From the NCBI RefSeq assembly GCF_947492405.1, contig NZ_CANLMP010000008.1, positions 62,001 through 126,000 of the forward strand: a stretch of DNA of 64,000 nucleotides, given 5' to 3'. The notes below the pieces were generated by a model. The model worked only from the letters and a program-made list of their open reading frames with translations. It did not search any database and was not told where the DNA came from. Origin of the DNA: an uncultured Aquimarina sp. GTDB taxonomy: Bacteria > Bacteroidota > Bacteroidia > Flavobacteriales > Flavobacteriaceae. The translations under genes and the position numbers were made by a program. How positions within the stretch are numbered: position 1 is the first letter of the stretch; each line of letters opens with the position of its first letter. Shown piece by piece: positions 43,127-52,452 of the stretch.

Positions 43127-43847
43127 TAAAACTATTTTTTGTTTCTATGTTTTTCTGAATTATCATTTCCAGTTGGGTTTGCCTTTCTTGCTCGGTACTA
43201 GAAGATTTCATAGTAGGGTCAAAAATATTCTGATTCCAAAGCTTAACTGAAAAATCCAGAAAAGCAACAGGAGCTTTTTTAAATGAATTATCAATACTAA
43301 ATTTTGGAATTTCGGACGAATTCAAAAAACTTTGCTCACCTCTTATTTTGTATTTCTGCTCTCCTTCAATCATTATTAATTTCATTTTTGAGGGCATTGG
43401 TTCTGCATCGCAATTTAGTATATACAAAAATGAAGTTTCTTTTATCCCATCTTTGTCCAGATCAGTTATCGAAAATGAATCTTTAATATAATTAACATAC
43501 CCATCTGTATAACAATCAATTTTGTCATAAACTTTTACAGTTAGTTGATCATTTTTATACAGTTTGACAAATAGTTCCGTATTTTCAATATTTGATATTT
43601 CTTCCTCTATTTCATCAAAAATCTCACTAGTAGTCTTTTTTTCAAATAAAGTAAATAATTTATTTCCTTCATTATCATTAAATGCTACACAAACTTCATG
43701 TTTTTTAGGACATAAAGTATCTTGAATTTGAGGATTAATCTTACTAGTGGTTTTACTCAAATCTTTGGTACTATCTTTACAGTTTACAAACATAGCACCT
43801 AAAAATATGATTGAAATTTTAAAGTATTTATCGAGATGACTGCCCAT
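43119..43847 (-). CDS. Predicted lipoprotein, candidate immunity protein
   Basis: A 242-residue protein with a lipobox-like FVNCKD after a hydrophobic stretch (ISIIFLGAMFVNC). The mature region has a Cys-containing central part (DKIDCYTDGYVNYIKDSFSITDLDKDGIKET) like calcium-binding FG-GAP-type loops. It lies downstream of the LysM/TIGR02594 effector gene with three other lipoproteins. Outer-leaflet or periplasmic lipoproteins are the usual immunity type against periplasm-acting cell-wall toxins, hence the suggestion. Confidence 0.55.
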   Translation of the reverse strand: MGSHLDKYFKISIIFLGAMFVNCKDSTKDLSKTTSKINPQIQDTLCPKKHEVCVAFNDNEGNKLFTLFEKKTTSEIFDEIEEEISNIENTELFVKLYKNDQLTVKVYDKIDCYTDGYVNYIKDSFSITDLDKDGIKETSFLYILNCDAEPMPSKMKLIMIEGEQKYKIRGEQSFLNSSEIPKFSIDNSFKKAPVAFLDFSVKLWNQNIFDPTMKSSSTEQERQTQLEMIIQKNIETKNSFIE

Positions 43848-43864
43848 TTTTTGTTTTCTTGTTT

Positions 43865-44317
43865 TTAACCTGCTCCTCCTACATCCGTAATCTTGATATT
43901 ATTACCCTCTCTCTTTAATACTAACCATATTGCAGATTCTGAGTAATGGGTTTCCTCTCCGTCCATAAATTCTTCAACATAATTTATTAAATAAGTTGCT
44001 GTACTATCACATTCTGTCACAAGTTCACTAAACTCACTAGATATCAAGCCCTTTTTAAGAAGGCTTTCTTGGATATAAGAAAAGTCTTCTTGGCTAAAAT
44101 TAAATTCATCATCATTAGTAGCAGATTTTTCTTTTACATTTTTGAAGTATTCTGTAAGATTTTTTATTTCCAAACTAGTGAAACAATCAGTATTATCAAT
44201 AGTTTTAAGGGAGTTACTTTCTGTTTTTCCCAACTCCGCATTAATATTTGCTTTAGATTTATTAATGTTTTTACAAGAGGAAACAAAGCATAATAAAAGA
44301 ATAATTACAAGTCTCAT
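43865..44317 (-). CDS. Predicted lipoprotein, paralogue of the next gene, candidate immunity protein
   Basis: A 150-residue lipoprotein (LLLCFVSSCKN). The mature part DCFTSLEIKNLTEYFKN...HYSESAIWLVLKREGNNIKI aligns throughout with the 169-residue protein encoded just upstream, so the pair arose by duplication. Duplicated immunity genes are common behind T6SS effectors, where spare copies protect against related toxins. Confidence 0.6.
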   Translation of the reverse strand: MRLVIILLLCFVSSCKNINKSKANINAELGKTESNSLKTIDNTDCFTSLEIKNLTEYFKNVKEKSATNDDEFNFSQEDFSYIQESLLKKGLISSEFSELVTECDSTATYLINYVEEFMDGEETHYSESAIWLVLKREGNNIKITDVGGAG

Positions 44318-44326
44318 AAACTAAAA

Positions 44327-44836
44327 TTATCCTGCTATACCAGCTGATTTAACATTAATATTTTTCCCTTTTTTAGTTAATTCATACATAATATTTCTTT
44401 CAGAATAATGAACCTCTCCATCATCTTCATATTTAATTCTTTCCATAATATCAAGAATTATGTAGTCGTCACATTCGACATCTTCATTATATTTTAATAC
44501 AAAAGAATTAAAATCATCGGACAAGAATAATTTTTTAAAATCGGATAAATCTTCCTCTTTGAAATTGAATCCGGACAAATCAAGAGTAGTATTTTCATTT
44601 GTAATTGACTTGAAGAATAAACTCAAGTTTTTGATATCTTTTTGAGTAAAGCAATTTAAATCATTTTGCTCTTCTTCATTTTTTGTTTGTACAACTTTAT
44701 TATCTTGAATTACTTCTGAGGTATTAACTTTTTTCGTTTCTTCGCTTTTAACTTCTTGTTTACAAGATGAAAAAAATATAAAAGTGCTTACAAATAACGA
44801 AAATAAATAGCAATCTAATTTTGGTATATTTCTCAT
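44327..44836 (-). CDS. Predicted lipoprotein, paralogue of the previous gene, candidate immunity protein
   Basis: A 169-residue lipoprotein (TFIFFSSCKQE), with a Lys/Glu/Thr-rich linker and then the domain NCFTQKDIKNLSLFFKS...HYSERNIMYELTKKGKNINV shared with the gene at 43865. Nine bases separate the two genes and 10 bases separate it from the 275-residue lipoprotein gene upstream. Confidence 0.6.
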   Translation of the reverse strand: MRNIPKLDCYLFSLFVSTFIFFSSCKQEVKSEETKKVNTSEVIQDNKVVQTKNEEEQNDLNCFTQKDIKNLSLFFKSITNENTTLDLSGFNFKEEDLSDFKKLFLSDDFNSFVLKYNEDVECDDYIILDIMERIKYEDDGEVHYSERNIMYELTKKGKNINVKSAGIAG

Positions 44837-44846
44837 TTAAAAATAG

Positions 44847-45674
44847 TTAATTACTCATTTTCTCATACCAATCTTTATGAATACTATCTTGACTATAATT
44901 ATAAGTTTTTAAAAGAAACATCATAAAAAGTTTATCGTGTTCTAATAACCATTCCAATTGCGACGTATCATTGTTAAACAAATATTTATTCCTTGCAATT
45001 AGGGTTTTTATATTTTCTTCTCTTTCTTGTTCCAGGTCATTGAAATCCGACCATTTGTAAATCTTTATCGAACTACCTTCTTCATCTATTTTATCTACGT
45101 TCATATTGTCTTCAATAACCGAAATATCAGAATATTTAGCTCTGTAATTTAGAATTTCGGGAATAGCATAAAGTTCGGTTATAAAATTATGTTCTTTAAT
45201 TATGAAAACTGAAGATGGGTTCATTTCTATAGAATTATCATTTCTGAAGAACTTAAACTCCCTATCGCTCTTATTTTCAAGGTTTACATATAAATACTTT
45301 GAACCACTACTAAAATCAATAGTTCTGCCAAATATTCTTTTTATTTGCTCCCCAAACTCTTCATCTGAGGGCTTTTCATAGTTAACCAAATAATTTTTAA
45401 TTATGGGGATGATAGCTTCTAAATCCTTAGAAGTAAATTTATAGGTAGAAATGTCAAAAGATTTATCATACAAAGCTGATTTACCTGCTTCAATTTGTGC
45501 TTGCAGGATCTTTTTAAATTTGATAGAATCTTGAGTTACATCCCTTTTTTCACTATTAATTTTCTTGATTTTGTTAGATAAGTGTAAATCAGATGAGTCC
45601 GCTTTATTTTCTTTACAAGAAATACTTATGGCGACCAGTACGTAAAAAGATATTTTAAAGACTATTTTTTTCAT
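44847..45674 (-). CDS. Predicted lipoprotein, candidate immunity protein
   Basis: A 275-residue lipoprotein (VLVAISISCKE). No domain was recognised; it has several acidic stretches and the motif WLLEHDKLFMMFLLKTYNYSQDS near the end. It is the first gene after the LysM/TIGR02594 effector, 11 bases away, the position where the cognate immunity gene is usually found. Confidence 0.58.
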   Translation of the reverse strand: MKKIVFKISFYVLVAISISCKENKADSSDLHLSNKIKKINSEKRDVTQDSIKFKKILQAQIEAGKSALYDKSFDISTYKFTSKDLEAIIPIIKNYLVNYEKPSDEEFGEQIKRIFGRTIDFSSGSKYLYVNLENKSDREFKFFRNDNSIEMNPSSVFIIKEHNFITELYAIPEILNYRAKYSDISVIEDNMNVDKIDEEGSSIKIYKWSDFNDLEQEREENIKTLIARNKYLFNNDTSQLEWLLEHDKLFMMFLLKTYNYSQDSIHKDWYEKMSN

Positions 45675-45685
45675 TTGTTATTTTT

Positions 45686-48073
45686 TTAACCATGAGTATC
45701 CTCATAACTTAGTTCTTTTCCGTCAGGAGAAATCTTTGGAAGATTCTTTTCTGAGCTCGTAGGAGTATAATTTTTAGGTTTGATTAGCCAAAAGGATTTA
45801 TTAATTCCTGTTTTTAATTTTGGATTAGTACATAGTGTTCTTTTTCCTGGTCCATCATTTGTAGCTCCGTCGGATTGATTACCTCCTAAATATATTAAAC
45901 TTTTACCATCCTCAGATTGCCCTAATACAAATGCTACGTGCGAATGTGAAAATACAATAACTGCACCTACGAATGCATCATCAATACTTGATATAATTTC
46001 ACCATTTAACCAACCATCAATATCTTTTCTCTTCTTTTTAGCTAAACTTGGTGTTAACCAATCATATGCTGCTACATTAATTTTTGGATTAGTGCTTTTA
46101 TAATCTTCTGTTTGCTCAAAACACCAATTTATATAGGCAGCACACCAGTTTCCTTTATAATCATAGAATTTATGGCTACTTAAGGAAAAATATAAATTTA
46201 TTTGTTCTTTTAAAGGGGATTCATTTTGTCTAACTCCTCCATACTTATCAAGTTCTTGCTTTGCAAATACCATCCAAGGGGCACGATCACTATAATCAAC
46301 TTCTAGAGCTCCAGACTTTTTCAAAAATGGTTGATCAAAATCTAACTGATCCCCTTCACAAGTTACCTGTAACCAAAGATAAGTTTTCTTCTTTTCTTGA
46401 TGTTTTATAGCTGGGGTATATCGGTCGGGTTCGTCAATAATTCTCTTATCATCATCTTTCATCTTCACATCTTGATCCTTCTTGCTATCATACCACACTC
46501 CATCTATACATTCATCGGGTGGGCTCAGGATATCTTTCCATTGTTGGTGCGCTTCTTTGTCTTTTCTTTTTAAGATGACGGATATTTGGGCTTTCCCATC
46601 ACTCACCTTTGCTTCAGCTTCTGTTTTTTCTTCTTTATCAACCAACAGCGGTAGAGGTGTTTCTTTTTCTGTTAATAAAATAGGTTCCTTTTCAAACACC
46701 TTAAAGCTAACAGTTTTTCCTTCCAGATTTTGAGCTTCGGCAGTTAGATGTACTTCGCTTCCTAAACTGGCACTATCGATCTTCTGATAATAGGTAATGG
46801 TTTTGGAGTCTTTCTTTTCTTCTTTTTCTTTTGGTTTCTCCTTTTCTTCCTTTGGAGGTATCTTTAAAACCTGTCCGACTTTTAGCGAGTTAGATGTTAG
46901 ATTATTATATTCTTTAAGGACTTTGTGATGAGATACTCCATATTTTTTTGCCACACTATACAGAACATCGCCTTTTTTGACAGTATGAGTTATTTCCTTG
47001 GGCTTCTCTACAATTTCTTTTTTAGGTTCTGGTTTGGATAGTTCTTCTCCTTTTTGCACTTCTTTCTTTCGTTCTTCTGCAAAATAAGCTGTAATGATTT
47101 TTTCATCCGGATTAAGATCCAAATAGGTAGCGTATTTGTCTTTACAATTTTCTAAGGGTTCACTACTATTTACAACAACGAATAAATCTAATCCCGGCTT
47201 ATTTTCATCCTTTTCTTGTAGTCCGTATTGAGCTTTCTTTTTTATAGGGAATTGCTTTAGAGTTTTACGACCAGTAATCTTAATACTATTAGCCCCCCAA
47301 TCTAACTTGTCATCTTTACCACCCTTATCATAATCGAGAATATCAAGGTTCAGCTCTTTATCTTTCATACCGATAGTCTCTACCTGTAAAAAGACATCCT
47401 GATCATATCCGGCAAACTTGATAGGTTCTTCTTTTGCATTAACCCAATTAATATTTATAACCTCCGGTTTAGCTGTTACCGTAGCGGTCACTACATATCC
47501 CTTTTTAGGTTTGTGATCAGGTCTGTTTCTAAATGCTTCTACATTTACCTTTTTACCATCCAACCATTTAGAAAACACAATAGTTAATTTATTGTTCTTT
47601 TCTCCATCTTCTTCTACAACTTCTGCTTTCGCATATAAATACGCATCATTTTCTATCGCTAGTGTTCTCATGGCTGCATTATCAATAATCAAAAAATTAT
47701 CTCCTACATCTTCTTTTTGATTCTCTGAATTCTTGATCTGTACATGCTTTTTAGAACCATCTAGCTTAACGCCATCTATATAAAAACACCAACGCATACG
47801 TTGCTTATCTTTATCTAAAGTATCATCATTGTTTACTTCATATTCAGATATAATGTATTCTAGTTTCTCTCCAGATTTTACTTCTGTAGGACCCGTTACC
47901 GTTTTAGGAAAATTTTGTTTCTTAGTCTCAGTAGTACCATTGGTAACAGGAGTTACAAAATTAGCATTCGCTTTTGGGGCACTCGTATGATTATTTTCTA
48001 CGGTATCAGGAGTTATAGCAACAATTACAGCCCCTTCTTCTGCTTCATTATGTGGAATTAAGTCTTCAGCCAT
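45686..48073 (-). CDS. LysM and TIGR02594/CHAP-like cell-wall hydrolase, probable T6SS effector
   Basis: A 795-residue cytoplasmic-start protein without a signal peptide. It has beta-rich Ig-like regions (about 50-330), a Lys/Glu-rich linker, a LysM domain (about 360-405, THTVKKGDVLYSVAKKYGVS) and further beta domains. A C-terminal NlpC/P60-like TIGR02594 domain starts APWMVFAKQELDKYGG, with WCAAYINWCF (catalytic-type Cys near 643), SHVAFVLG (His) and YLGGNQSDG. It would cleave peptidoglycan stem peptides or bind the wall. Its place in the VgrG operon and the lipoproteins behind it argue for a delivered toxin. Confidence 0.8.
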   Translation of the reverse strand: MAEDLIPHNEAEEGAVIVAITPDTVENNHTSAPKANANFVTPVTNGTTETKKQNFPKTVTGPTEVKSGEKLEYIISEYEVNNDDTLDKDKQRMRWCFYIDGVKLDGSKKHVQIKNSENQKEDVGDNFLIIDNAAMRTLAIENDAYLYAKAEVVEEDGEKNNKLTIVFSKWLDGKKVNVEAFRNRPDHKPKKGYVVTATVTAKPEVININWVNAKEEPIKFAGYDQDVFLQVETIGMKDKELNLDILDYDKGGKDDKLDWGANSIKITGRKTLKQFPIKKKAQYGLQEKDENKPGLDLFVVVNSSEPLENCKDKYATYLDLNPDEKIITAYFAEERKKEVQKGEELSKPEPKKEIVEKPKEITHTVKKGDVLYSVAKKYGVSHHKVLKEYNNLTSNSLKVGQVLKIPPKEEKEKPKEKEEKKDSKTITYYQKIDSASLGSEVHLTAEAQNLEGKTVSFKVFEKEPILLTEKETPLPLLVDKEEKTEAEAKVSDGKAQISVILKRKDKEAHQQWKDILSPPDECIDGVWYDSKKDQDVKMKDDDKRIIDEPDRYTPAIKHQEKKKTYLWLQVTCEGDQLDFDQPFLKKSGALEVDYSDRAPWMVFAKQELDKYGGVRQNESPLKEQINLYFSLSSHKFYDYKGNWCAAYINWCFEQTEDYKSTNPKINVAAYDWLTPSLAKKKRKDIDGWLNGEIISSIDDAFVGAVIVFSHSHVAFVLGQSEDGKSLIYLGGNQSDGATNDGPGKRTLCTNPKLKTGINKSFWLIKPKNYTPTSSEKNLPKISPDGKELSYEDTHG

Positions 48074-48084
48074 TTTTGATGTAT

Positions 48085-48447
48085 TTAGTTACAAGACATT
48101 TCCATTGTTGATAAATCAATATAATCAAATTTGGTGTAATACACTTTATTTTCATCCATCAACCATTCTGCACCAAAATCTCCAAGACTAAACTCGCAGC
48201 TTCTAAACAATCCTGGTTTCACTAAAACTTTACCATTCTTATCTTCAAGCGCTACGTAAGCAGACTTATGAGACTGTTGGCTACTAAAACCAATAGCGTA
48301 CATTTCTTTCTGTACATATACAACTAATACATACTGACCATCTGGACTAGCGTGCCTTTTATATTCTTCAAACTTTTTCCTGGTAAAGAAGTAGATAGCT
48401 CCTATAATCAAAATGAGTACAGGGATTAAGTATATTAATTTTTTCAT
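48085..48447 (-). CDS. Small membrane-anchored protein, candidate immunity protein
   Basis: A 120-residue protein with an N-terminal membrane helix (YLIPVLILIIGAIYFF) and a beta-rich domain starting HASPDGQYVLVVYVQ, similar in style to beta-propeller-blade immunity proteins. It overlaps the 382-residue DUF6402-like gene by four bases (an ATGA-type junction), so the two are translationally coupled as effector and immunity genes usually are. Confidence 0.6.
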   Translation of the reverse strand: MKKLIYLIPVLILIIGAIYFFTRKKFEEYKRHASPDGQYVLVVYVQKEMYAIGFSSQQSHKSAYVALEDKNGKVLVKPGLFRSCEFSLGDFGAEWLMDENKVYYTKFDYIDLSTMEMSCN

Positions 48448-49592
48448 AATGATAATTCTATATCAACAGTTTGTTTATTAAGGGTAGAGTATACGTGAAA
48501 ATCATAACCCATATTGTGTACATCTCTATAATCTCGATAACTTTTATTGGTTACTTCATAATAATCACCAACATTAGATGGTTCAGAACGTTCAACTTCT
48601 AATTCTGTTTTGCTTTTAATCTTCCAATATCCTAGTGGCTGTGATGGTTCATTAGGATCATCATCCACAAAATCAAAGTTATCTTTGATAAAAAACGCTA
48701 ATTCTTGAACTTTTATTTTTGTTGAGGGCGAAGAAAACATTCCTCCGGCATCGTATTCCAATTGTCCTTTTGCTGCCACGTGATAATTAAAATTAGCCAG
48801 TGTTGCTATGAAATCATCAATTCCATCAAAGGCATAATGTAGTCCTAAATCCCAAAATCCTGAGAAAGGTTTAGAATTAAAATAATACACTTCAAATTTT
48901 GGCATTTTCTCACTTCGATAGGTTTCTATAGCAGTATCAAAAGTTCCGAATGATGTTGTTTTATTTGATGCATCAGGAAGTGTTGCTAGTCCCTTAGGAA
49001 TCATTTTTCTAATCTCTCCCTTTAAAGCTTTCTTTACATTATTATTGAAATAAGCATCTAATTCATTTTTTGTGTCCCGAAAAAACTCTTCATATTCCCC
49101 ATTTACCTGACTAGATTCTGCAACTACCCACGACCAAGTAAAAGCGTCAATTTCTGGATCTACCGATTTTTTATCATCATTTTTCCCTTTCGTAAACCAA
49201 ATCTTCTGAAGATTTACCGCATTTGTCCATCCTTTTATTGACATCAACGCAGGTATATATCTGATAAAATGTACCTCGTATATATCTGGAACTTCTTCTT
49301 CCTCATCATCTAGCACTATTTTAAAGGAAAACTCAATAATGTTTGGTAAAACTTTACCTGAACTTGCTACTTTTTTTGCTACAGCATTATAAAATGAATA
49401 GTCTATCACTTTATACCATCGATTTTCTCCTTTCTTATTTAAGGTATAACTCTTAGAAGTATATACATGCTTTTTAGTTCCCCCATCAGTTTTATTTAAC
49501 GCAAAAACTTTAATGGTATACGAAGTAGCTTTTACATCCTTTTCGGGAGTAAACTTTACATAAGCTTTATCATTTCCAAAATCTAATACCAT
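48444..49592 (-). CDS. DUF6402-like protein, probable T6SS effector
   Basis: A 382-residue protein with no signal peptide. Its first 110 residues look beta-rich. The rest has IPALMSIKGWTNAVNLQKIWF and, at the end, DYYEVTNKSYRDYRDVHNMGYDFHVYS, which I associate with the DUF6402 family found among polymorphic-toxin and T6SS genes. The biochemical activity is unknown. It lies between two small membrane-protein genes and is coupled to the downstream one by a four-base overlap. Confidence 0.6.
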   Translation of the reverse strand: MVLDFGNDKAYVKFTPEKDVKATSYTIKVFALNKTDGGTKKHVYTSKSYTLNKKGENRWYKVIDYSFYNAVAKKVASSGKVLPNIIEFSFKIVLDDEEEEVPDIYEVHFIRYIPALMSIKGWTNAVNLQKIWFTKGKNDDKKSVDPEIDAFTWSWVVAESSQVNGEYEEFFRDTKNELDAYFNNNVKKALKGEIRKMIPKGLATLPDASNKTTSFGTFDTAIETYRSEKMPKFEVYYFNSKPFSGFWDLGLHYAFDGIDDFIATLANFNYHVAAKGQLEYDAGGMFSSPSTKIKVQELAFFIKDNFDFVDDDPNEPSQPLGYWKIKSKTELEVERSEPSNVGDYYEVTNKSYRDYRDVHNMGYDFHVYSTLNKQTVDIELSL

Positions 49593-49596
49593 CTTT

Positions 49597-49914
49597 CTAA
49601 CGAGTTCGTTTTAACCTAAATTTTAAAAAAAAGAGTAGGATAAATGTTATTACATATATGATTAAAGGGATTGCGAAAATTGTTCTATAAAACGAATCGC
49701 CTATCAATTGATTCTCATCAGAATATAGAACTGGGTATGTTCCATCTTCTACCTTGTCATATTGATATACTATATTTTCCTTTATCGGATTCAATTTCAA
49801 TCCTAAAAATACCGTAGTATCCCCTTTAGGAATCAAAATCACAAAACTCATTTTTATGATCAAGAATATTGATATCAATATGATGCCTAGATTTATAAGT
49901 TTAGTGTTGATCAT
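49597..49914 (-). CDS. Small two-helix membrane protein, candidate immunity protein
   Basis: A 105-residue protein with membrane helices at both ends (INLGIILISIFLIIKMSFVI and IFAIPLIIYVITFILLFFL) and a periplasmic loop of about 45 residues between. It overlaps the 3' end of the PAAR-like/amidase gene by four bases. Such overlaps mark immunity genes of cell-wall-acting effectors; the loop would face the periplasm. Confidence 0.6.
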   Translation of the reverse strand: MINTKLINLGIILISIFLIIKMSFVILIPKGDTTVFLGLKLNPIKENIVYQYDKVEDGTYPVLYSDENQLIGDSFYRTIFAIPLIIYVITFILLFFLKFRLKRTR

Positions 49915-51581
49915 TTTAGTTTGAATTTTTTTCGTAAACCTGGTATGTAATCATACAATTTCTCTCCTGGACATCCATCACCAATTTCTTTTCCTGTAAC
50001 ATCCGAATGACCGATTAATTTAACTATGGGGAAATAATTAAGCAAAGAGCTTATCAGTTTTTTTAATAAAACAATTTGCGAAGGTTCTACATCATCATCT
50101 ATATCCCACCATTGGTGATCAAAATCACCCTCTACCATTATCCCAATTTTTTTAGAATTCTTCCCAGATGCATGAGCTCCTTTAAATGGTAATGGGCGGG
50201 CTTCATATATTTTACTTTCATTATGTTCTGCTCTACCTATGACAAAATGATACCCTACATCTTCCCAATTATTTTTAACTATATGTAAATTCTCAATAGC
50301 ATTTACGTGAGTGTCCAAATTATCTCCAGAATGATGTAAAACGATAGTATGATAGTTCCAATCAAATTCTAAGGGTGTTTTCTTAGCATTTATTATAGAT
50401 GGGTCAATAATATCATACGCATTTAGACCTTGATTTGTCCAAGTATTTCTTTTTACAATATGAGTATCCTTTAGCATTTTTTGACCAAAAGGCTTTCTCT
50501 CAACTTTAGATAGATGAAAGACATGTGTTGTTTTTTCTTTTAAACTTTTTACTTCTGCATCAAATTTGGGAATAAATATTTCTCCAGACTTACCAAAATC
50601 AAATGCTCTGTATGTACCTTTTACAGCACTTCCAAAATTAAAATCTAACAGAACTGAGCCTTTATTACTGTTTCTATCTAATGAAGGAAGATGTTGCTTA
50701 AAATATTTATCTAAAGTGTCTCCTGTTTTAACTTTGACTTTAGTAGTACCTACCAATAATTTTTGTTTCTTGTCAGTACTCTTGTCTTTTAACGAATCGA
50801 TATGAGAAACAGGTTTTTCTTCAGATTTTTCTAGCGTGTAGATATCTTTTCCGAGATCAGATAATTTATCATCACTTTTCTTTATTTTACCGTAATAATG
50901 ACCACGTAATTTAAACGGAGCTTTCTGATCACTTGAAATTTCGAAATATCCTTTCTCGTTTGTGGTGCATTGAATTGATTTGTCATCCGAAGTCGCTACA
51001 GAAAATGTTAATCCCGCTATTGGTTTCTTTGATTTTTCATCTAAGAATAAGAAGTACGTTGAATCCTTATTGGTTTCTTCCTGATTATCATCACTAACTT
51101 GAGAAACAGTTACAACCTCTGCAACTTCTTGAAGTTCCACAGTTTTTGAAACTTGCTCTAAAGATGAAGATACTAATAGTTTAGATACTGGTTCATCTGG
51201 TGTAATACCATCTATCGCTGTTGGTACTAAAGAAGAAGGTTGAGATTTTTGTAAATCATCTTTAATTTTTATCTGCGAACCTCCATAATTACACATAATA
51301 GTAGAGCTCTCCAACAATGCTTTATTGTTTTGAACTAATACATCTCCTGTTCCCTGCCATTGACCTGTTTGGATCACCGCAACGCAAGGCACTGATTGTT
51401 GAGGACTTGCTTTACAAGTACCCTGAAATAAAAGGTTTACCTTCTCTTTATCTTTTTCTGTTGCCCACAGTTTACCTTGTAATTTGATCATATTAGAAGT
51501 TACCATTAATGTGCCTTGTGGATTGGTACACATCTGGCATTCTATCTTAGCCTGATTACAAACATATTTTTTAGCACTCAT
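49911..51581 (-). CDS. PAAR-like (DUF4280) N-acetylmuramoyl-L-alanine amidase, T6SS effector
   Basis: A 556-residue effector. Residues 1 to about 120 form a DUF4280 PAAR-like tip domain (QAKIECQMCTNPQGTLMV, ALLESSTIMCNYGGSQIKI). A carboxypeptidase-regulatory-like beta domain (about 170-230) and linker follow. The C-terminal zinc amidase has TIVLHHSGDN (His ligand), GAHASG, IGIMVEGDF and IGHSDVTGKEIGDGCPG (His and Cys ligands), as in the amidase_2/PGRP fold. It would sit on the VgrG tip and cut the sugar-peptide bond in peptidoglycan. It lies seven bases after the 287-residue VgrG-linked gene. Confidence 0.9.
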   Translation of the reverse strand: MSAKKYVCNQAKIECQMCTNPQGTLMVTSNMIKLQGKLWATEKDKEKVNLLFQGTCKASPQQSVPCVAVIQTGQWQGTGDVLVQNNKALLESSTIMCNYGGSQIKIKDDLQKSQPSSLVPTAIDGITPDEPVSKLLVSSSLEQVSKTVELQEVAEVVTVSQVSDDNQEETNKDSTYFLFLDEKSKKPIAGLTFSVATSDDKSIQCTTNEKGYFEISSDQKAPFKLRGHYYGKIKKSDDKLSDLGKDIYTLEKSEEKPVSHIDSLKDKSTDKKQKLLVGTTKVKVKTGDTLDKYFKQHLPSLDRNSNKGSVLLDFNFGSAVKGTYRAFDFGKSGEIFIPKFDAEVKSLKEKTTHVFHLSKVERKPFGQKMLKDTHIVKRNTWTNQGLNAYDIIDPSIINAKKTPLEFDWNYHTIVLHHSGDNLDTHVNAIENLHIVKNNWEDVGYHFVIGRAEHNESKIYEARPLPFKGAHASGKNSKKIGIMVEGDFDHQWWDIDDDVEPSQIVLLKKLISSLLNYFPIVKLIGHSDVTGKEIGDGCPGEKLYDYIPGLRKKFKLK

Positions 51582-51588
51582 AATTTTC

Positions 51589-52452
51589 TTAAGCTGATAT
51601 GATGTTCATTTCTAATTGATCTCTTTTTTTATAACCTTCTCCAAACATAGTTTCAATAACCAATGATCCGGTATTTAATAATCCAGTATTGGTATTAAAA
51701 TGAAATATACCATCATAGGATGACAGTTTAAATTCGGATTTTTTGTCAACTCCTTTTCTGATTAAATGATTTTCTATTTTATTGATATATGTTTGTTCGC
51801 TGTTTAACCTACCTTTTAATCTTAAAGTAATTGTTTCAGAATTGGTATCAATCTGATCGCAATAAATAGATTCATCAATTACCACAGGAATATGGTCAAC
51901 TGTATTATAAATAGTTTTTATCCTACCTAAAATAGCTTTATTTGACGTTGTATATGATCCATATAAACCATCAAATAGCAAACCAAATAATCTAGGCTGT
52001 TGGAAATCTGTCAATAACTTGGCTTTATCCTCAATTTTTTTTCTTATCCCTAAGAGATATTGATCCATTACATTACCTTCATACAATTCTTTTAATTCTC
52101 GTTGTAATACTTCCCATTTCTGTACGATGATATGATGGTTGTGAATATCTTTTATTAATCCTTTTTTATCTATCCCCAAAAGAACAGTATCTGAAAGAGA
52201 TGCCATTTTTAATGTTATGTCTTCTTGTTTTTTAAGAAGATTATCCAATGAGATGTTATGTTCAATAGTTTTTACTTGAATCTGAGGAACTTTGTTTTCT
52301 TTCTTTAAAATAGTTACATCCACTATTTTTTCAGAACTATTAACGACTCTTTTTCCATTCAAGATCACCTCGGATCGTATAAGATGTTCATAAACAGCAG
52401 AAGTAGCTTCCAGTTGTAATTGGAGTTGTATGTCTTCAACAAGAAATCTCAT
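51589..52452 (-). CDS. VgrG-linked protein, possible adaptor
   Basis: A 287-residue soluble protein starting MRFLVEDIQLQLQLEA, the codon after the vgrG stop. It has a helical middle (VQKWEVLQRELKELYEGN) and beta-rich ends. I recognise no named domain. Its place between vgrG and a PAAR-like effector is where adaptors or tip-loading chaperones (as DUF4123 or DUF2169 proteins in other T6SS) are found. Confidence 0.6.
   Translation of the reverse strand: MRFLVEDIQLQLQLEATSAVYEHLIRSEVILNGKRVVNSSEKIVDVTILKKENKVPQIQVKTIEHNISLDNLLKKQEDITLKMASLSDTVLLGIDKKGLIKDIHNHHIIVQKWEVLQRELKELYEGNVMDQYLLGIRKKIEDKAKLLTDFQQPRLFGLLFDGLYGSYTTSNKAILGRIKTIYNTVDHIPVVIDESIYCDQIDTNSETITLRLKGRLNSEQTYINKIENHLIRKGVDKKSEFKLSSYDGIFHFNTNTGLLNTGSLVIETMFGEGYKKRDQLEMNIISA

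Noticed and set aside
45686..48073. Phage endolysin or housekeeping wall hydrolase
   Set aside because: There is no signal peptide and no holin or phage gene nearby; its place in the VgrG operon with lipoproteins behind fits a T6SS effector better.
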